From NCBI RefSeq assembly GCF_007004645.1, contig NZ_ML660026.1, positions 1-64,000 of the forward strand: a stretch of 64,000 nt of DNA. Direction: 5' to 3'. Below the pieces are notes generated by a model. The model ran no database searches and was not told the DNA's origin. It was given only the letters and a program-made list of their open reading frames with translations. A program made the translations under genes and the position numbers. The stretch is from Aliiroseovarius halocynthiae. GTDB taxonomy: Bacteria; Pseudomonadota; Alphaproteobacteria; Rhodobacterales; Rhodobacteraceae. This document shows, in pieces, positions 17,623-28,140 of the stretch (positions within the stretch are counted from its first letter, which is position 1; every line of letters starts with the position of its first letter).

Positions 17623-18024
17623 ATGGAATTCGTACTCCCGTCCCCGTTGGGGACGCAGGCCACGCTTACGGCACAGCAACCGGCGCGCCCCGCGCCCAAT
17701 CCAACACGTGTGGAAAAAACACCCAGCAGCGGCAAATCCCGCGCAGATGCGCACAACACGCAAGATCATGGGAACACTCGGCCCCTTTCGGAAAAGCTGC
17801 TAAAGGATGTGTATTCACCACCGCCGGACCCGGATCAGCCCGTCGGCCCCCCTCCGACTTTTCAATTAAACGTGCTCGAGATGGAGCGGCAGTTGCAGCA
17901 AAGGCTCGCGCAGATCGAGTTTTCGCGTGCGTTGGAGAGCGACCGCGCATCGCTACCCGCGCCAGATAACTCGGATCAGGTCCTCGAAGAACCTGCCAAA
18001 TCGCCGCCCGAACATCCAGACTGA
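17623..18024 (+). CDS. Proline-rich hypothetical protein
   Basis: A 133-aa hydrophilic protein, rich in Pro, Ala and Ser at both ends, with one predicted helix or short coiled coil at residues 85-108 (NVLEMERQLQQRLAQIEFSR). No signal peptide or membrane segment. A ribosome site GGAG precedes the ATG but lies in a hairpin. The ORF on the opposite strand (17666-18109) is a likely shadow. I do not recognise the family. It sits upstream of accB on the same strand with 183 bp between them. Confidence 0.5.
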   Translation: MEFVLPSPLGTQATLTAQQPARPAPNPTRVEKTPSSGKSRADAHNTQDHGNTRPLSEKLLKDVYSPPPDPDQPVGPPPTFQLNVLEMERQLQQRLAQIEFSRALESDRASLPAPDNSDQVLEEPAKSPPEHPD

Positions 18025-18207
18025 CACGCCCATGGGCATAAATCGGTAAAACCGCCCCCAATTTCCCGCGAATTCCTGACAGAATTCGGGCGATTTTGCG
18101 TTTTCGCAAACCTTCTTGCTTTTCTCCCCTTACCTAGCGTCCTATAAGCGTTGCAATGAGATAAAGCCTGCATAAATAGGCGGGCAGACAAACAAGGGTG
18201 AGGACCC

Positions 18208-18708
18208 ATGGCGAAGAAAAATCACGAGACCGATGTGGCATTCATCGAAGCGCTGGCGAAGCTGCTTCAGGAAAACGACCTGACCGAGCTGGAAGTCATG
18301 CGCGACTATGGCGAAAATGACAGCCTGAACGTGCGCGTCAGCCGTGCAAAAGAAGTCATTCAACAGATTGCTGCCCCCGTTGCAGCGGCCGCCCCGGCAG
18401 CCGCCCCTGCAACAGTTGCCGCAGCGCCTGCTGCTGAAGCACCCGCTGCCGCGTCTGACGATCCGGCCAACCATCCGGGCGCTGTACCGTCGCCGATGGT
18501 GGGCACGGCCTATCTGCAGCCGGAACCCGGCGCACCGTCTTTTGTCAGCGTTGGTGACACTGTGTCTGAAGGGCAAACCGTTCTGATCGTGGAAGCCATG
18601 AAGACCATGAACCAGATCCCGGCCCCGCGTGCCGGCAAGGTCACCCGCATTCTGGTCGAAGATGGTTCGCCCGTTGAATTCGGCGCACCGCTGATGATCA
18701 TCGAATAA
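18208..18708 (+). CDS. accB: Acetyl-CoA carboxylase biotin carboxyl carrier protein
   Basis: BCCP subunit of acetyl-CoA carboxylase, the first committed step of fatty-acid synthesis. At 166 aa it has an N-terminal domain (1-50), a flexible Ala/Pro linker (residues 54-84) and the C-terminal biotinyl domain with the biotin-accepting Lys132 in VEAMKTMNQ. The family length is 150-170 aa. A good GAGGAC lies before the ATG at 18208. It is directly followed by accC after 10 bp, the usual accBC operon. Confidence 0.97.
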   Translation: MAKKNHETDVAFIEALAKLLQENDLTELEVMRDYGENDSLNVRVSRAKEVIQQIAAPVAAAAPAAAPATVAAAPAAEAPAAASDDPANHPGAVPSPMVGTAYLQPEPGAPSFVSVGDTVSEGQTVLIVEAMKTMNQIPAPRAGKVTRILVEDGSPVEFGAPLMIIE

Positions 18709-18718
18709 GGGGCGGATC

Positions 18719-20071
18719 ATGGCCCAGTTCGATAAAATCCTGATTGCCAACCGGGGCGAGATCGCGCTGCGCGTGATCCGAGCCGCCCGCGAGATGGGCA
18801 TCAAAACCGTTGCCGTGCATTCGACTGCTGACGTGGACGCAATGCATGTGCGCATGGCAGATGAAAGCGTCTGTATCGGCCCCAATGCCGGCACCGACAG
18901 CTATCTGTCGATCCCCGCGATTATCGCCGCATGCGAGATCACCGGCGCACAGGCTGTGCACCCCGGTTACGGCTTCCTGTCGGAAAACGCGACCTTCGTA
19001 CAAGCGCTTGAAGATCACGAGATCACCTTTATCGGCCCGTCGGCAGCGCATATCCGCATGATGGGCGACAAGATCACCGCGAAAGACACAGCGGACAAGC
19101 TGGGCATTCCCTGCGTCCCCGGATCTGAAGGCGGTGTGCCCGACATTGAAACGGCCCGCAAAGTGGCCGCCGATATGGGCTATCCGGTGATCATCAAAGC
19201 CACCGCTGGCGGCGGCGGGCGCGGCATGAAAGTGGCCGAGTCCGAGGCTGAAATCGACATGGCGTTCTCGACTGCCCGCTCGGAAGCCAAAAGCGCCTTC
19301 GGAAATGACGAAGTTTACATGGAGAAATACCTCCAAAAGCCGCGTCACATTGAAGTGCAGGTCTTTGGTGACGGACAGGGCGGCGGCGTCCATCTGGCCG
19401 AGCGTGACTGTTCGCTTCAGCGCCGTCACCAGAAGGTTTTCGAGGAAGCCCCCGGCCCCTCGATCAGCCCGAAAGAGCGTGAAAAAATCGGGACTGTCTG
19501 CGCTAACGCCGTGGCCGAAATGGGCTATTCCGGCGCGGGCACGATCGAATTCCTCTATGAAGATGGCGAGTTCTATTTCATCGAAATGAACACCCGTCTG
19601 CAGGTGGAACATCCCGTGACCGAAGCCATTTTTGGCGTCGATCTGGTGCGCGAGCAGATCCTTGTGGCAGAAGGCAACAAGCTGTCCTTTGCCCAGTCGG
19701 ATCTAGAAGTGAACGGCCACGCAATCGAAGTACGTCTGAACGCCGAGCGTTTGCCGAACTTCACCCCCAACCCTGGCAAGATCACGCAGTATCATGCGCC
19801 TGGCGGTCTGGGCGTACGGATGGATAGCGCGCTTTATGACGGCTATTCGATCCCGCCCTATTATGACAGCCTGATCGGCAAGCTGATCGTGCATGGTCGC
19901 GACCGTCCTGAAGCGCTGGCACGCCTAAGCCGTGCGCTGGGTGAGCTGATCATCGACGGGATTGAGACCACAGTCCCGCTGTTTGACGCCCTGTTGGCCG
20001 AGCCTGACGTGCAGTCCGGAAACTATAACATCCACTGGCTGGAACGCTGGTTGGACGAAAACATGGGGTAA
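18719..20071 (+). CDS. accC: Acetyl-CoA carboxylase, biotin carboxylase subunit
   Basis: A 450-aa ATP-grasp enzyme that carboxylates the biotin on AccB using ATP and bicarbonate. It shows the biotin carboxylase N-domain ([20 protein letters not shown]), the glycine-rich ATP loop [12 protein letters not shown] (about residues 159-170), the catalytic [13 protein letters not shown] and the metal-binding [20 protein letters not shown] region. The length is standard (445-450 aa). It follows accB by 10 bp and precedes aat by 6 bp. An antisense ORF of 304 codons here (18698-19612) is a composition artefact. Confidence 0.97.
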   Translation: MAQFDKILIANRGEIALRVIRAAREMGIKTVAVHSTADVDAMHVRMADESVCIGPNAGTDSYLSIPAIIAACEITGAQAVHPGYGFLSENATFVQALEDHEITFIGPSAAHIRMMGDKITAKDTADKLGIPCVPGSEGGVPDIETARKVAADMGYPVIIKATAGGGGRGMKVAESEAEIDMAFSTARSEAKSAFGNDEVYMEKYLQKPRHIEVQVFGDGQGGGVHLAERDCSLQRRHQKVFEEAPGPSISPKEREKIGTVCANAVAEMGYSGAGTIEFLYEDGEFYFIEMNTRLQVEHPVTEAIFGVDLVREQILVAEGNKLSFAQSDLEVNGHAIEVRLNAERLPNFTPNPGKITQYHAPGGLGVRMDSALYDGYSIPPYYDSLIGKLIVHGRDRPEALARLSRALGELIIDGIETTVPLFDALLAEPDVQSGNYNIHWLERWLDENMG

Positions 20072-20077
20072 GGGCCA

Positions 20078-20728
20078 TTGGCCCACCCCTCCCCTCCTCT
20101 TCTCACTGCTGAGCTGTTGCTGAAAGCCTATGCCATGGGCGTCTTCCCCATGGCCGAGGGGCGCGACGATCCCGAAGTTTTTTGGGTGGATCCAAAGCAC
20201 CGCGGGATCATCCCGCTTGACGGCTTTCACCTCTCGCGCAGCCTTGCACGCACCATCCGCCGCGAGCCGTTTCAGATCACGCTAAACCGTGATTTCGCGG
20301 GCACTGTGGCGGCCTGTGCAGATCGCGACGAAACGTGGATAAACGACACGATCTTTGATCTTTACAGGCAGCTTCACCAAAAGGGCCATGCCCATTCGCT
20401 TGAGTTGTGGGAAGGGGCTGAACTGGTCGGCGGTGTCTATGGTGTGACCTGTGGCGGGGCGTTTTTTGGCGAAAGCATGTTTTCGCGCCGCAGGGACGCA
20501 TCGAAAATTGCGCTGGCCTTTCTGGTGGCACATCTGAAAACCTGTGGGTTCACGCTGTTTGACACCCAGTTCCTAACCCCCCACTTGGCCAGTCTTGGCG
20601 CGATCGAAATCCCGCGCGCTGCGTATCACGTGCTGCTAGATAACGCGCTTGAAATTCAGGCGGATATCCAAGGACACCCGCTGCCTGATGCCTATTCTGT
20701 GGCGCAGCGAAGCACCCAGACGTCATAG
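20078..20728 (+). CDS. aat: Leucyl/phenylalanyl-tRNA-protein transferase
   Basis: Transfers Leu or Phe from aminoacyl-tRNA to proteins with N-terminal Lys or Arg, marking them for ClpS/ClpAP degradation (N-end rule). 216 aa with the family motifs LLKAYAMGVFPMAEG and FWVDPKHRGIIPLDGFHLSR near the start, WINDTIFDLY, LWEGAELVGGVYGV, GAFFGESMFSR and FTLFDTQFLTPHLASLGA. The start is probably TTG at 20078, just after the accC stop with AAGGG upstream. The 3' end overlaps the converging DUF2155 gene by 37 bp. clpX and clpP are in the same window but this gene acts with ClpAP. Confidence 0.95.
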   Translation: MAHPSPPLLTAELLLKAYAMGVFPMAEGRDDPEVFWVDPKHRGIIPLDGFHLSRSLARTIRREPFQITLNRDFAGTVAACADRDETWINDTIFDLYRQLHQKGHAHSLELWEGAELVGGVYGVTCGGAFFGESMFSRRRDASKIALAFLVAHLKTCGFTLFDTQFLTPHLASLGAIEIPRAAYHVLLDNALEIQADIQGHPLPDAYSVAQRSTQTS

Positions 20729-21051
20729 CGCGGGTGATCCAAGGCGTTCAGTGCGGGCGATGATGCGACCATCCAACCCTCGAACGTTGTTTCTTCGGCA
20801 TTTCCGTCGCGCACGACCAACCACGCATATGCATCGCCTGACGGGTTATCCACGGGATACCGGCATTCACCCAGCGTGACGCGAAGACGGCCCAGTTCAA
20901 CCGTGTCGCCGACCTTCATTTGAAAGTCCACAGGCGTGCCAGACACTTTGTCCAGCCCACGCAGATGCGCGCCGGATGCCTTAACGGTTTCGGCCCAAGC
21001 GGCACTAGCTGCAAAAAGGGCAGCCGATAATGTCAAAACAGCGCGGATCAC
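20692..21051 (-). CDS. DUF2155 periplasmic protein
   Basis: A 119-aa protein with a Sec signal peptide ending in AAWA (residues 1-20) and a compact domain with two cysteines (GECRYP and WVLRCATE) and the signature AHLRGLDKVSG and FEGWMVASSPALNALDHPRYDVW. DUF2155 is of unknown function and restricted mainly to alphaproteobacteria. It is translationally coupled to mlaD: its ATG overlaps the mlaD stop by 4 bp. A role in the envelope is inferred from the signal peptide and this linkage. Confidence 0.85.
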   Translation of the reverse strand: MIRAVLTLSAALFAASAAWAETVKASGAHLRGLDKVSGTPVDFQMKVGDTVELGRLRVTLGECRYPVDNPSGDAYAWLVVRDGNAEETTFEGWMVASSPALNALDHPRYDVWVLRCATE

Positions 21052-21506
21052 TCGGCGCTATCCTCGCCACCGGCCACATATTTCAGCAGCAACTGCACCA
21101 GGCTGACAGAGCCCTGAGTGTCTTCAATTTCGGCCCCGGGATCCAAATTGAAGGGGGATCCGCCAGGCAGGAGTTCGACATAGTTGCCGCCCAAAAGACC
21201 CTCGGACGAGATAATAATGGCCGTATCATCCGGCAGAGCCACATCTGACTGCACCGTGAAATCCGCATCCGCCCGGAACGTGTCAGGATTCAGCGTGATG
21301 TCCGTGACAGCACCAACTTTGACGCCGCCCAGTCGAACATCGGTGCCGATCGAGATGCCGTCAGCAGTGCGGAAGGACGCTGTATAGGTGTGCGTCGCGC
21401 TGGTGCCGGACAGGCCAACAATTTGCCCCGCATACATCAGGAACCCAACGGCAGCGGCCAGCACGATGCTGCCCGTTACGACTTCGGTTGTGTGACTGTT
21501 ACTCAT
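21048..21506 (-). CDS. mlaD: Phospholipid transport MCE protein MlaD
   Basis: A 152-aa periplasmic-facing MCE protein with an N-terminal membrane anchor (residues 8-30: TEVVTGSIVLAAAVGFLMYA) and an MCE domain (YTASFRTADGISIGTDVRLG, KVGAVTDITLN, SEGLLGGNYVELLPG). MlaD hexamers form the lipid channel of the Mla system, which keeps phospholipids out of the outer leaflet. No mlaFEB genes are close; the other Mla genes must be elsewhere. It lies in a unit with the upstream complex I gene and downstream DUF2155 gene, an order shared across Rhodobacterales. Confidence 0.9.
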   Translation of the reverse strand: MSNSHTTEVVTGSIVLAAAVGFLMYAGQIVGLSGTSATHTYTASFRTADGISIGTDVRLGGVKVGAVTDITLNPDTFRADADFTVQSDVALPDDTAIIISSEGLLGGNYVELLPGGSPFNLDPGAEIEDTQGSVSLVQLLLKYVAGGEDSAE

Positions 21507-21549
21507 ACGAAACTTCCCTGTTTCCGGGGCAACCGGCAGACGTGACTAA

Positions 21550-21921
21550 TTATTCAGGCTGCCAGGCTTCGTAGTCGCTTCGCTCGGCCGGAGCAGCCTG
21601 ACGAAGGGACCCAATCGGAGCATAGGCCATCGCCGTACCCGTCAGGTTGTCCTGATGCGGTTTCTCCCACGCCTTGTGGGCCAGCGGCTTGTCTTCAGGG
21701 CAGTTGTCGAAGGTGTGATGCAGCCAGCCATGCCAGTCAGGGCTCACGCGACTTGCTTCGGGCTCGCCGTTATAGATCACCCAACGGCGGCTGTCGTCTT
21801 GGTTGCGATAGAAGACGTTGCCTTGATCATCTTCCCCAACTTTCACGCCTTTACGGCGGGTGAACAGCCAGGTTCCGATCGTCTCACTGTGGTACCATGT
21901 CAGAAGCGAAAGAAGCCGCAT
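21550..21921 (-). CDS. NADH:ubiquinone oxidoreductase accessory subunit NDUFA12 family (B17.2)
   Basis: A 123-aa homologue of the mitochondrial complex I subunit NDUFA12. Recognisable features are [40 protein letters not shown], the signature [20 protein letters not shown] and the tail with [12 protein letters not shown]. Alphaproteobacteria have this supernumerary subunit, attached to the matrix-side (cytoplasmic) arm. It is the first gene of the unit with mlaD and DUF2155. The nuo operon itself is not in the window. Confidence 0.93.
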   Translation of the reverse strand: MRLLSLLTWYHSETIGTWLFTRRKGVKVGEDDQGNVFYRNQDDSRRWVIYNGEPEASRVSPDWHGWLHHTFDNCPEDKPLAHKAWEKPHQDNLTGTAMAYAPIGSLRQAAPAERSDYEAWQPE

Positions 21922-21998
21922 ATCGATCTCCGAAATTTCTTACACTTGATATGGCGCAAACAACGACCAAGGTCCAGTGTTGTCATGCTGCTCAGGCG

Positions 21999-22367
21999 TT
22001 AGTCAGCTGGCACAAGCGCGGTTAGCTCAATCTCGATACGGAATCTTGGGTCGATCAGGTTGCATTCGATCATGGTCGCTGCCGGTGGGTTATCGCCAAA
22101 TGCGTCTGACAGGATCGGCCAGCAGGGCTCGAACTCGGCCGCATCGGGCAAATAATAGTTCACACGAACGGCGTGATCCAAGCCAGAGCCTGCTTTCTTC
22201 AGCGCGTCTTTAATGATGCCGAGCGCAGATTCGCACTGTTCTTCAACAGTATCCCCCTGCCCCACAGTCCCCGCGACATGAACAAAGCCGCCAGCGACCA
22301 CAGCGCGGCAGTAGCCGATCTTTTCTTCGAATTCACCACCCGAAGAGATGCGTTTGATATTCGTCAT
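21999..22367 (-). CDS. RidA family (Rid/YjgF) protein
   Basis: A 122-aa Rid-superfamily protein. RidA hydrolyses reactive enamine/imine intermediates made by PLP enzymes; other members have unknown roles. Family elements seen are the initial SSGGEFEEKIGYCRAV, VAGTVGQG, the helix EEQCESALGIIKDALKKAGS and the C-terminal IECNLIDPRFRIEIELTALV. The RidA catalytic Arg is normally in the strand IEC/VAAL with an RVEIE sequence: here DPRFRIEIE supplies it. Trimer formation is typical. It begins 21 bp downstream of clpX. Confidence 0.88.
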   Translation of the reverse strand: MTNIKRISSGGEFEEKIGYCRAVVAGGFVHVAGTVGQGDTVEEQCESALGIIKDALKKAGSGLDHAVRVNYYLPDAAEFEPCWPILSDAFGDNPPAATMIECNLIDPRFRIEIELTALVPAD

Positions 22368-22387
22368 GATATCCGGTCTTCCTGCGC

Positions 22388-23656
<1,269 letters not shown>

Positions 23657-23799
23657 AGTCCAGTCCTATTCGGCCGAATACCGACCTCGTTAAGCCCTTC
23701 CGGGCGGTCTTTTGCCCCGCCCCCAGCTTAGGCCAGTGGAGGAACAGGTACAATCAGCTTTTTGAAGGGCCCCTAGATGGGTCCTTCATTCAGGCACAA

Positions 23800-24432
23800 T
23801 CAGGCTTCAGCTTCGTCACCATTGGCTCGGCTCTCAACGATTTCATCGATATGACCCCAATCTTTGGCTTCCTGTGGAGACATGAAATTGTCACGCTCAA
23901 GTGCTTTTTCGACATCCGCCAGATCATTGCCAGTATGCTTGACATAAATCTGATGCAGCGTGTCCTTGACCTTCTGCGTCTCAGCCGCGTGGATCATAAT
24001 ATCTGTTGCCTGCCCCTGATAGCCACCAGACGGTTGGTGAACCATGATGCGCGAGTGCGGCAGAGAGAAACGCATACCTTTTTCGCCTGCCACAGACAGC
24101 ACCGACCCCATTGATGCCGCCTGGCCAATCACCAGCGTCGACACCGGGGGCTTGATGTACTGCATCGTATCATAAATCGACAGGCCCGAGGTCACGACCC
24201 CGCCAGGCGAATTGATGTACATTGAGATTTCTTTTTTCGGGTTCTCAGCTTCAAGATGCAGCAGCTGCGCAACGATCAGGCTGGACATGCCGTCGTGAAC
24301 CGCTCCATTTACAAAAATAATCCGCTCTTTCAGCAGACGCGAGAAAATGTCATAGGCCCGCTCTCCGCGTGCGGTTTGTTCAACCACCATCGGGACCAGG
24401 TTATTGTTAAGAGTGTCAATCGGATCGTGCAT
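23800..24432 (-). CDS. clpP: ATP-dependent Clp protease proteolytic subunit
   Basis: A 210-aa serine protease forming the 14-mer chamber used with ClpX and ClpA. The catalytic triad is visible: Ser108 in GQAASMGS, His132 in MVHQPSGG and Asp181 in ALERDNF. I start it at [10 protein letters not shown] (24432), the usual N-terminus; the ORF could open at 24534 but that extension is not conserved-looking. A hairpin in the 3' region (23764-23788) may stabilise the message. clpX follows on the same strand. Confidence 0.97.
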   Translation of the reverse strand: MHDPIDTLNNNLVPMVVEQTARGERAYDIFSRLLKERIIFVNGAVHDGMSSLIVAQLLHLEAENPKKEISMYINSPGGVVTSGLSIYDTMQYIKPPVSTLVIGQAASMGSVLSVAGEKGMRFSLPHSRIMVHQPSGGYQGQATDIMIHAAETQKVKDTLHQIYVKHTGNDLADVEKALERDNFMSPQEAKDWGHIDEIVESRANGDEAEA

Positions 24433-24615
24433 GTCGCCTGCTTTCTCTTCGCGCCAAAGCCCGTTCTGGGCACCTGCTGCCAACCTAGTGCTGTGTTTAG
24501 GGGGCTGCAAGGGGCCGAAGTGACCCGGCTGCAAACTCCGTCACACATTTCAGACAGAGTTGCCGGAAAACGGTTAACAAACTCCTCTTATTCGCGACGT
24601 CACGACAATAATTTG

Positions 24616-24642
24616 CAAAAGAAAAGACGCCAGAGTGGCGCC
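24616..24642 (-). terminator. Terminator of the ABC importer operon
   Basis: On the minus strand: GGCGCC, ACTCT loop, GGCGTC, then TTTTCTTTT, starting 28 bp past the stop of the last permease. Confidence 0.8.
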
Positions 24643-24669
24643 TGATCTTTATCAGTTTTCTCGGACCAA

Positions 24670-25521
24670 TCAGCCCGGAGACATCCCACGCAGACGCTCG
24701 GACCGGCGGCGCAGCAACTCGACCGTGGTCAGAAGCGCGATCGAAATCACAACAAGGATTGTCGCAACCGCCAGAATGGTCGGACTGATCTGCTCGCGCA
24801 GACCAATAAACATCTGCCACGGAAGTGTCTGTTGCTTGGCCGAACCCACGAAAATCACAACCACAACTTCGTCAAACGATGTGATGAACGCAAACAGCGC
24901 GCCCGAGATTACGCCGGGCAGGATCAGCGGCATCTGCACCCGGAAGAAGGTCGTGACAGGGTCCGCCCCCATATTGGCCGCAGCGCGGGTCAATGACCGA
25001 TCAAAGCCAACCAGCGTCGCGGTCACTGTGATAATGACGAAGGGAATGCCCAACGCGGCGTGCGCCAACACAACCCCCCAATAAGTGCCCGCAAGGCCGA
25101 TACGGGAATAGAAAAAGTACATCCCGGCCGCAGAAATGATCAGCGGAACGATCATCGGAGAGATCAGCGTCGCCATAATCGCACGACGTGCGGGGACATG
25201 CGGCTGACTTAGGCCGATGGCGGCAAGGGTTCCCAACGAAACCGACAGAAGCGTCGCAACCGGTGCAATCTTGATCGAGTTCCAAAGTGCGTCTTGCCAA
25301 TCAGGATTTCCGAAGAAGTCCCGATAGTGCTTCAGCGAATACCCGGCCGGGTCAAAGCTCAGCATCTCACGGGTGAATGTGAAGAAGTCCTGCGAGTTAA
25401 AACTCAGAGGGATCACGACAGCAATCGGCGCAATCAGGAAGAAAAAGATCAACCCGCAAATCACACGGAACGTGTAGTACCAGATGCGCTGGCCAGTGCT
25501 TGCATATGATGGAAGTGCCAT
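24670..25521 (-). CDS. ABC transporter permease, polyamine type (PotC-like)
   Basis: A 283-aa inner-membrane permease with six helices of the PotC/PotI family for spermidine, putrescine and similar cations. The first helix is FRVICGLIFFFLIAPIAVVI and the EAA loop is TRAAANMGADPVTTFFRVQMPLILPGV. It is the last gene of the unit, 5 bp after the other permease. The real substrate is unknown; next-door creatinase makes creatine or a similar guanidino compound a candidate. Confidence 0.88.
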   Translation of the reverse strand: MALPSYASTGQRIWYYTFRVICGLIFFFLIAPIAVVIPLSFNSQDFFTFTREMLSFDPAGYSLKHYRDFFGNPDWQDALWNSIKIAPVATLLSVSLGTLAAIGLSQPHVPARRAIMATLISPMIVPLIISAAGMYFFYSRIGLAGTYWGVVLAHAALGIPFVIITVTATLVGFDRSLTRAAANMGADPVTTFFRVQMPLILPGVISGALFAFITSFDEVVVVIFVGSAKQQTLPWQMFIGLREQISPTILAVATILVVISIALLTTVELLRRRSERLRGMSPG

Positions 25522-25526
25522 GTCCG

Positions 25527-26801
25527 TTACCCCAGCTTCACGTTGTCGATGCCGACGATCTTGTCATACGCCCAGTAAAGGACCAGAACGACCGCCAGAA
25601 GAATAGCACCCAGCGCCGAGGCAAGGCCCCAGTTCAGAGAACTTGAAATGTGGAAGGCGATCTGGTTCGAAATGAACGTGCCTTTCGTACCACCGACAAG
25701 TGCGGGTGTGATGTAGTAGCCGATCGCCAGAATGAAGACGAGGATCGAGCCCGCGCCGATGCCCGGAATGGTTTGCGGGAAGTAGACGCGCCAGAACGCA
25801 GTCCAGTCAGTTGCCCCAAGGCTTTTGGCTGCGCGCAGGTAAGTGGGCGGAATGGTCTGCATGACCGAATACATCGGCAAGATCATGAACGGCAGCAAGA
25901 TATGGGTCATCGCTACGATTGTGCCGAACTGGTTGTTGATAATCACAAGCCTTGCACTGTCATCCACCAAGCCAATCCAAACCAGAATGTCGTTGATTAC
26001 ACCCTGCTGCTGCAGAAGGATTTTCCATGCGGATGTCCGTACCAAAAGCGATGTCCAGAACGGAAGCAGCACCAGGATCATCAGCATATTTGCCTGACGC
26101 ATTGGCAGGTTGGCCAAGATCCAAGCCACCGGATAAGCCAGCAGAATGCAGCACACCGTAATGGTCAGTGACATCCAAAGCGTCCGCTTCAACAGGTTCA
26201 TATAAATCTGTTCGCTTTCCGGGCGCGACTCTGCGCCATCCGGCCCGACGCGCATATCAACAGCGTTCAGGAAATAGCCAGCCGTAACCGGTGGCGAATA
26301 GGTTTGAATGGTGCGCCAATTGTCCGGGTCACCCCAACCTTTGTTGATATCGATCAGCGCTTCTTTCCACGGACCGCCATTTTCAACGTCGAACTTTTTG
26401 GCCTTACGACCCGTCTTGCGGAACAGGGAAGAGATCCCTGGGTTCTCATAGTTTAAACGCGTGCCGACCTTTGTATGCGTCTTGGCGGCGGCTGCATCTT
26501 TCAGATCCGCTGCCATCGCTGCAAAGACCGCCTCGGACGGAAGATCACCGCTATTGGCATCCCAATCAGCCAAGGCCACAACAGAGCGTGGCAGCGTTTC
26601 AGTGACGATCCCGTTTTGAACCGAGCGATAAAGCATGTCCGCGACGGGCAAGATAAAGCTGATCAGGATGAACAGCAAAAGTGGTGCAATCAGCATCAAG
26701 GCCCGCATCTTCTGCCGTCGCAGCGCCCGCGCAAGACTACGCTTCAGCGGTGTTCCATCTGCGGCTAGAACCGGGCCGCCGGTGTCGGTCATATCGCTCA
26801 T
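25527..26801 (-). CDS. ABC transporter permease, polyamine type (PotB-like), with large periplasmic insertion
   Basis: A 424-aa permease; PotB is about 285 aa. The extra length is a hydrophilic region of about 140 residues between the first helix (residues 34-57) and the second (about 207-230), so it lies in the periplasm and could contact the binding protein. The EAA loop is LRAAKSLGATDWTAFWRVYFP. Permeases with this insertion are common in alphaproteobacterial polyamine-type systems. A stem-loop separates it from the upstream binding-protein gene. Confidence 0.88.
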   Translation of the reverse strand: MSDMTDTGGPVLAADGTPLKRSLARALRRQKMRALMLIAPLLLFILISFILPVADMLYRSVQNGIVTETLPRSVVALADWDANSGDLPSEAVFAAMAADLKDAAAAKTHTKVGTRLNYENPGISSLFRKTGRKAKKFDVENGGPWKEALIDINKGWGDPDNWRTIQTYSPPVTAGYFLNAVDMRVGPDGAESRPESEQIYMNLLKRTLWMSLTITVCCILLAYPVAWILANLPMRQANMLMILVLLPFWTSLLVRTSAWKILLQQQGVINDILVWIGLVDDSARLVIINNQFGTIVAMTHILLPFMILPMYSVMQTIPPTYLRAAKSLGATDWTAFWRVYFPQTIPGIGAGSILVFILAIGYYITPALVGGTKGTFISNQIAFHISSSLNWGLASALGAILLAVVLVLYWAYDKIVGIDNVKLG

Positions 26802-26881
26802 ATCATCCCTGTCGGCTGTTGCCGTTTCTTGGTTTCATGTCAGATCAAAGTGACAAACGAATAGGATTCTAAATAATGGGT

Positions 26882-26907
26882 CGGAGAGGGCCAAAAGGCC
26901 CCCTCCG
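26882..26907 (-). promoter_or_regulatory. Stem-loop between binding-protein and permease genes
   Basis: A GC-rich hairpin with an AAAA loop (CGGAGAGGGCC/GGCCCCCTCCG) 9 bp after the binding-protein stop. There is no clear T-run behind it. Such structures after a binding-protein gene usually stabilise the upstream mRNA or attenuate the permease genes. Confidence 0.5.
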
Positions 26908-26916
26908 GGAAATCGA

Positions 26917-28023
26917 TTACTTGGCCAACCAAGCTTCGAATTTTGCGTTCAGATCGTCACGGTTGTCTGCCCACCATTCGTAGTCATACACGTGAACGTT
27001 GCCCGAGTTTGCCGGGTCGGTCGGCATGTGCGGCGCCATGTCGATGCCCAGTTCGGCGTGCTTGCCAACCAGCGGAGCGGACGATGCACGGGCCGGACCG
27101 TACGAGATGTAGGCAGCCTGATCAGCCAGACGCTGGGTGTCGGTTGCGAACTTCAGGAAGTCCATGACGCGGGCTTTGCGATCTGCGGGCAGACCAGCAG
27201 GAACAACCCAACCGTCAAGGTCAAACGACTGCATGTCCCACAGCATCTCGATCGGCTGGTTCTGTTCAGCAATGGCCGAGAACAGACGGCCGTTGAAGGT
27301 CGATCCCATGACAACTTCACCATCAGCCAGCAGCTGCGGTGTTTCTGCGCCAGCAGTCCACCAGACAACCTGATCCTTGATGGTGTCCAGCTTGGCCAGC
27401 GCTTGGCTTACACCTTCGTCAGTGCCCAGCGTGTCATAGATCGCGTCCTTCTCAACGCCATCGCAGTACAAAGCCCATTCCATGTTGTCGATCGGGCGCT
27501 TCTGCAGCGAACGCTTGCCTGGGTATTTCGCCAGATCAAAGATATCGCAAACCGTGGTCGGAGCGGTGTCACCAACCAGGTCAGTGCGGTAGCCGAAAGT
27601 GGTCGAGTATACGATCTGCGGCACAAAGCAATCCGATACCAGCAGGTCGCCGAAATCGTCCGAAGCGGATGTGCCGTCGGGGGCAGCAGCCAAATCTTCA
27701 TCGTGGTTGATTTCTTCAGCAAGACCTTCGTCACACAGACGCATCGAATCCGATGCTACCACGTCAACAAGGTCCCAAGTGACGTTGCCGGTTTCGTTCA
27801 TGGCGCGCAGTTTTGCCACTGCTTCGCCAGAGCTTTCGTCCCAGGTGACCTTAACGTCGGGGTGCATCTCAAGATACGGTTCGACATAGGCTTTTACTTG
27901 GCTGGCCTGATAGGCACCGCCCCAGGACACCAGCGTCAGTTCGTTGGCCATATCCTCGGCGGTTGCCACATTACCGGCAAGCGTCAGGGCCGAGGTAGCC
28001 ATAAACATTTTCGCAAGTTTCAT
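26917..28023 (-). CDS. ABC transporter substrate-binding protein, polyamine type
   Basis: A 368-aa periplasmic binding protein (PotD/PotF-like, SBP_bac family) with a Sec signal peptide: MKLAKMFMATSALTLAGNVA, cleaved near TAEDMANE. The mature part opens ELTLVSWGGAYQASQVKAYV, the usual start of the fold. The start at 28023 is supported by GGGAGA 9 nt upstream. It is the second gene of the operon, after the ATPase. PotD polyamine-binding acids cannot be matched with confidence, so the ligand is open. Confidence 0.88.
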   Translation of the reverse strand: MKLAKMFMATSALTLAGNVATAEDMANELTLVSWGGAYQASQVKAYVEPYLEMHPDVKVTWDESSGEAVAKLRAMNETGNVTWDLVDVVASDSMRLCDEGLAEEINHDEDLAAAPDGTSASDDFGDLLVSDCFVPQIVYSTTFGYRTDLVGDTAPTTVCDIFDLAKYPGKRSLQKRPIDNMEWALYCDGVEKDAIYDTLGTDEGVSQALAKLDTIKDQVVWWTAGAETPQLLADGEVVMGSTFNGRLFSAIAEQNQPIEMLWDMQSFDLDGWVVPAGLPADRKARVMDFLKFATDTQRLADQAAYISYGPARASSAPLVGKHAELGIDMAPHMPTDPANSGNVHVYDYEWWADNRDDLNAKFEAWLAK

Positions 28024-28140
28024 ACTTAAATTCTCCCTAGTTATCCCGTTTGGTTCGTCGGAACTGCATGACGGGTCGCATGGCAATTCCCTGGCAGAAT
28101 GCCCCGGGGCCGTGTCACCACGCCCCCGTTGCAATTGGGT

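Noticed and set aside
18072-18091. CGAATTC/GAATTCG hairpin upstream of accB as terminator
   Set aside because: Short stem with a GGCGATTTT tail, and no T-run directly after it; too weak to list.
18698-19612. 304-codon ORF on the minus strand across accB-accC
   Set aside because: It is antisense to the highly conserved accC, low-complexity and histidine/phenylalanine-rich as expected from mirror codon bias in GC-rich DNA. No ribosome site.
23764-23788. Hairpin after clpP as a terminator
   Set aside because: The stem GAAGGRCCC/GGGYCCTTC is good, but the minus-strand tail is AAAAAGC, so it is not an intrinsic terminator.
26992-28029. 345-codon plus-strand ORF
   Set aside because: Antisense to the substrate-binding protein gene, which has signal peptide and family features.
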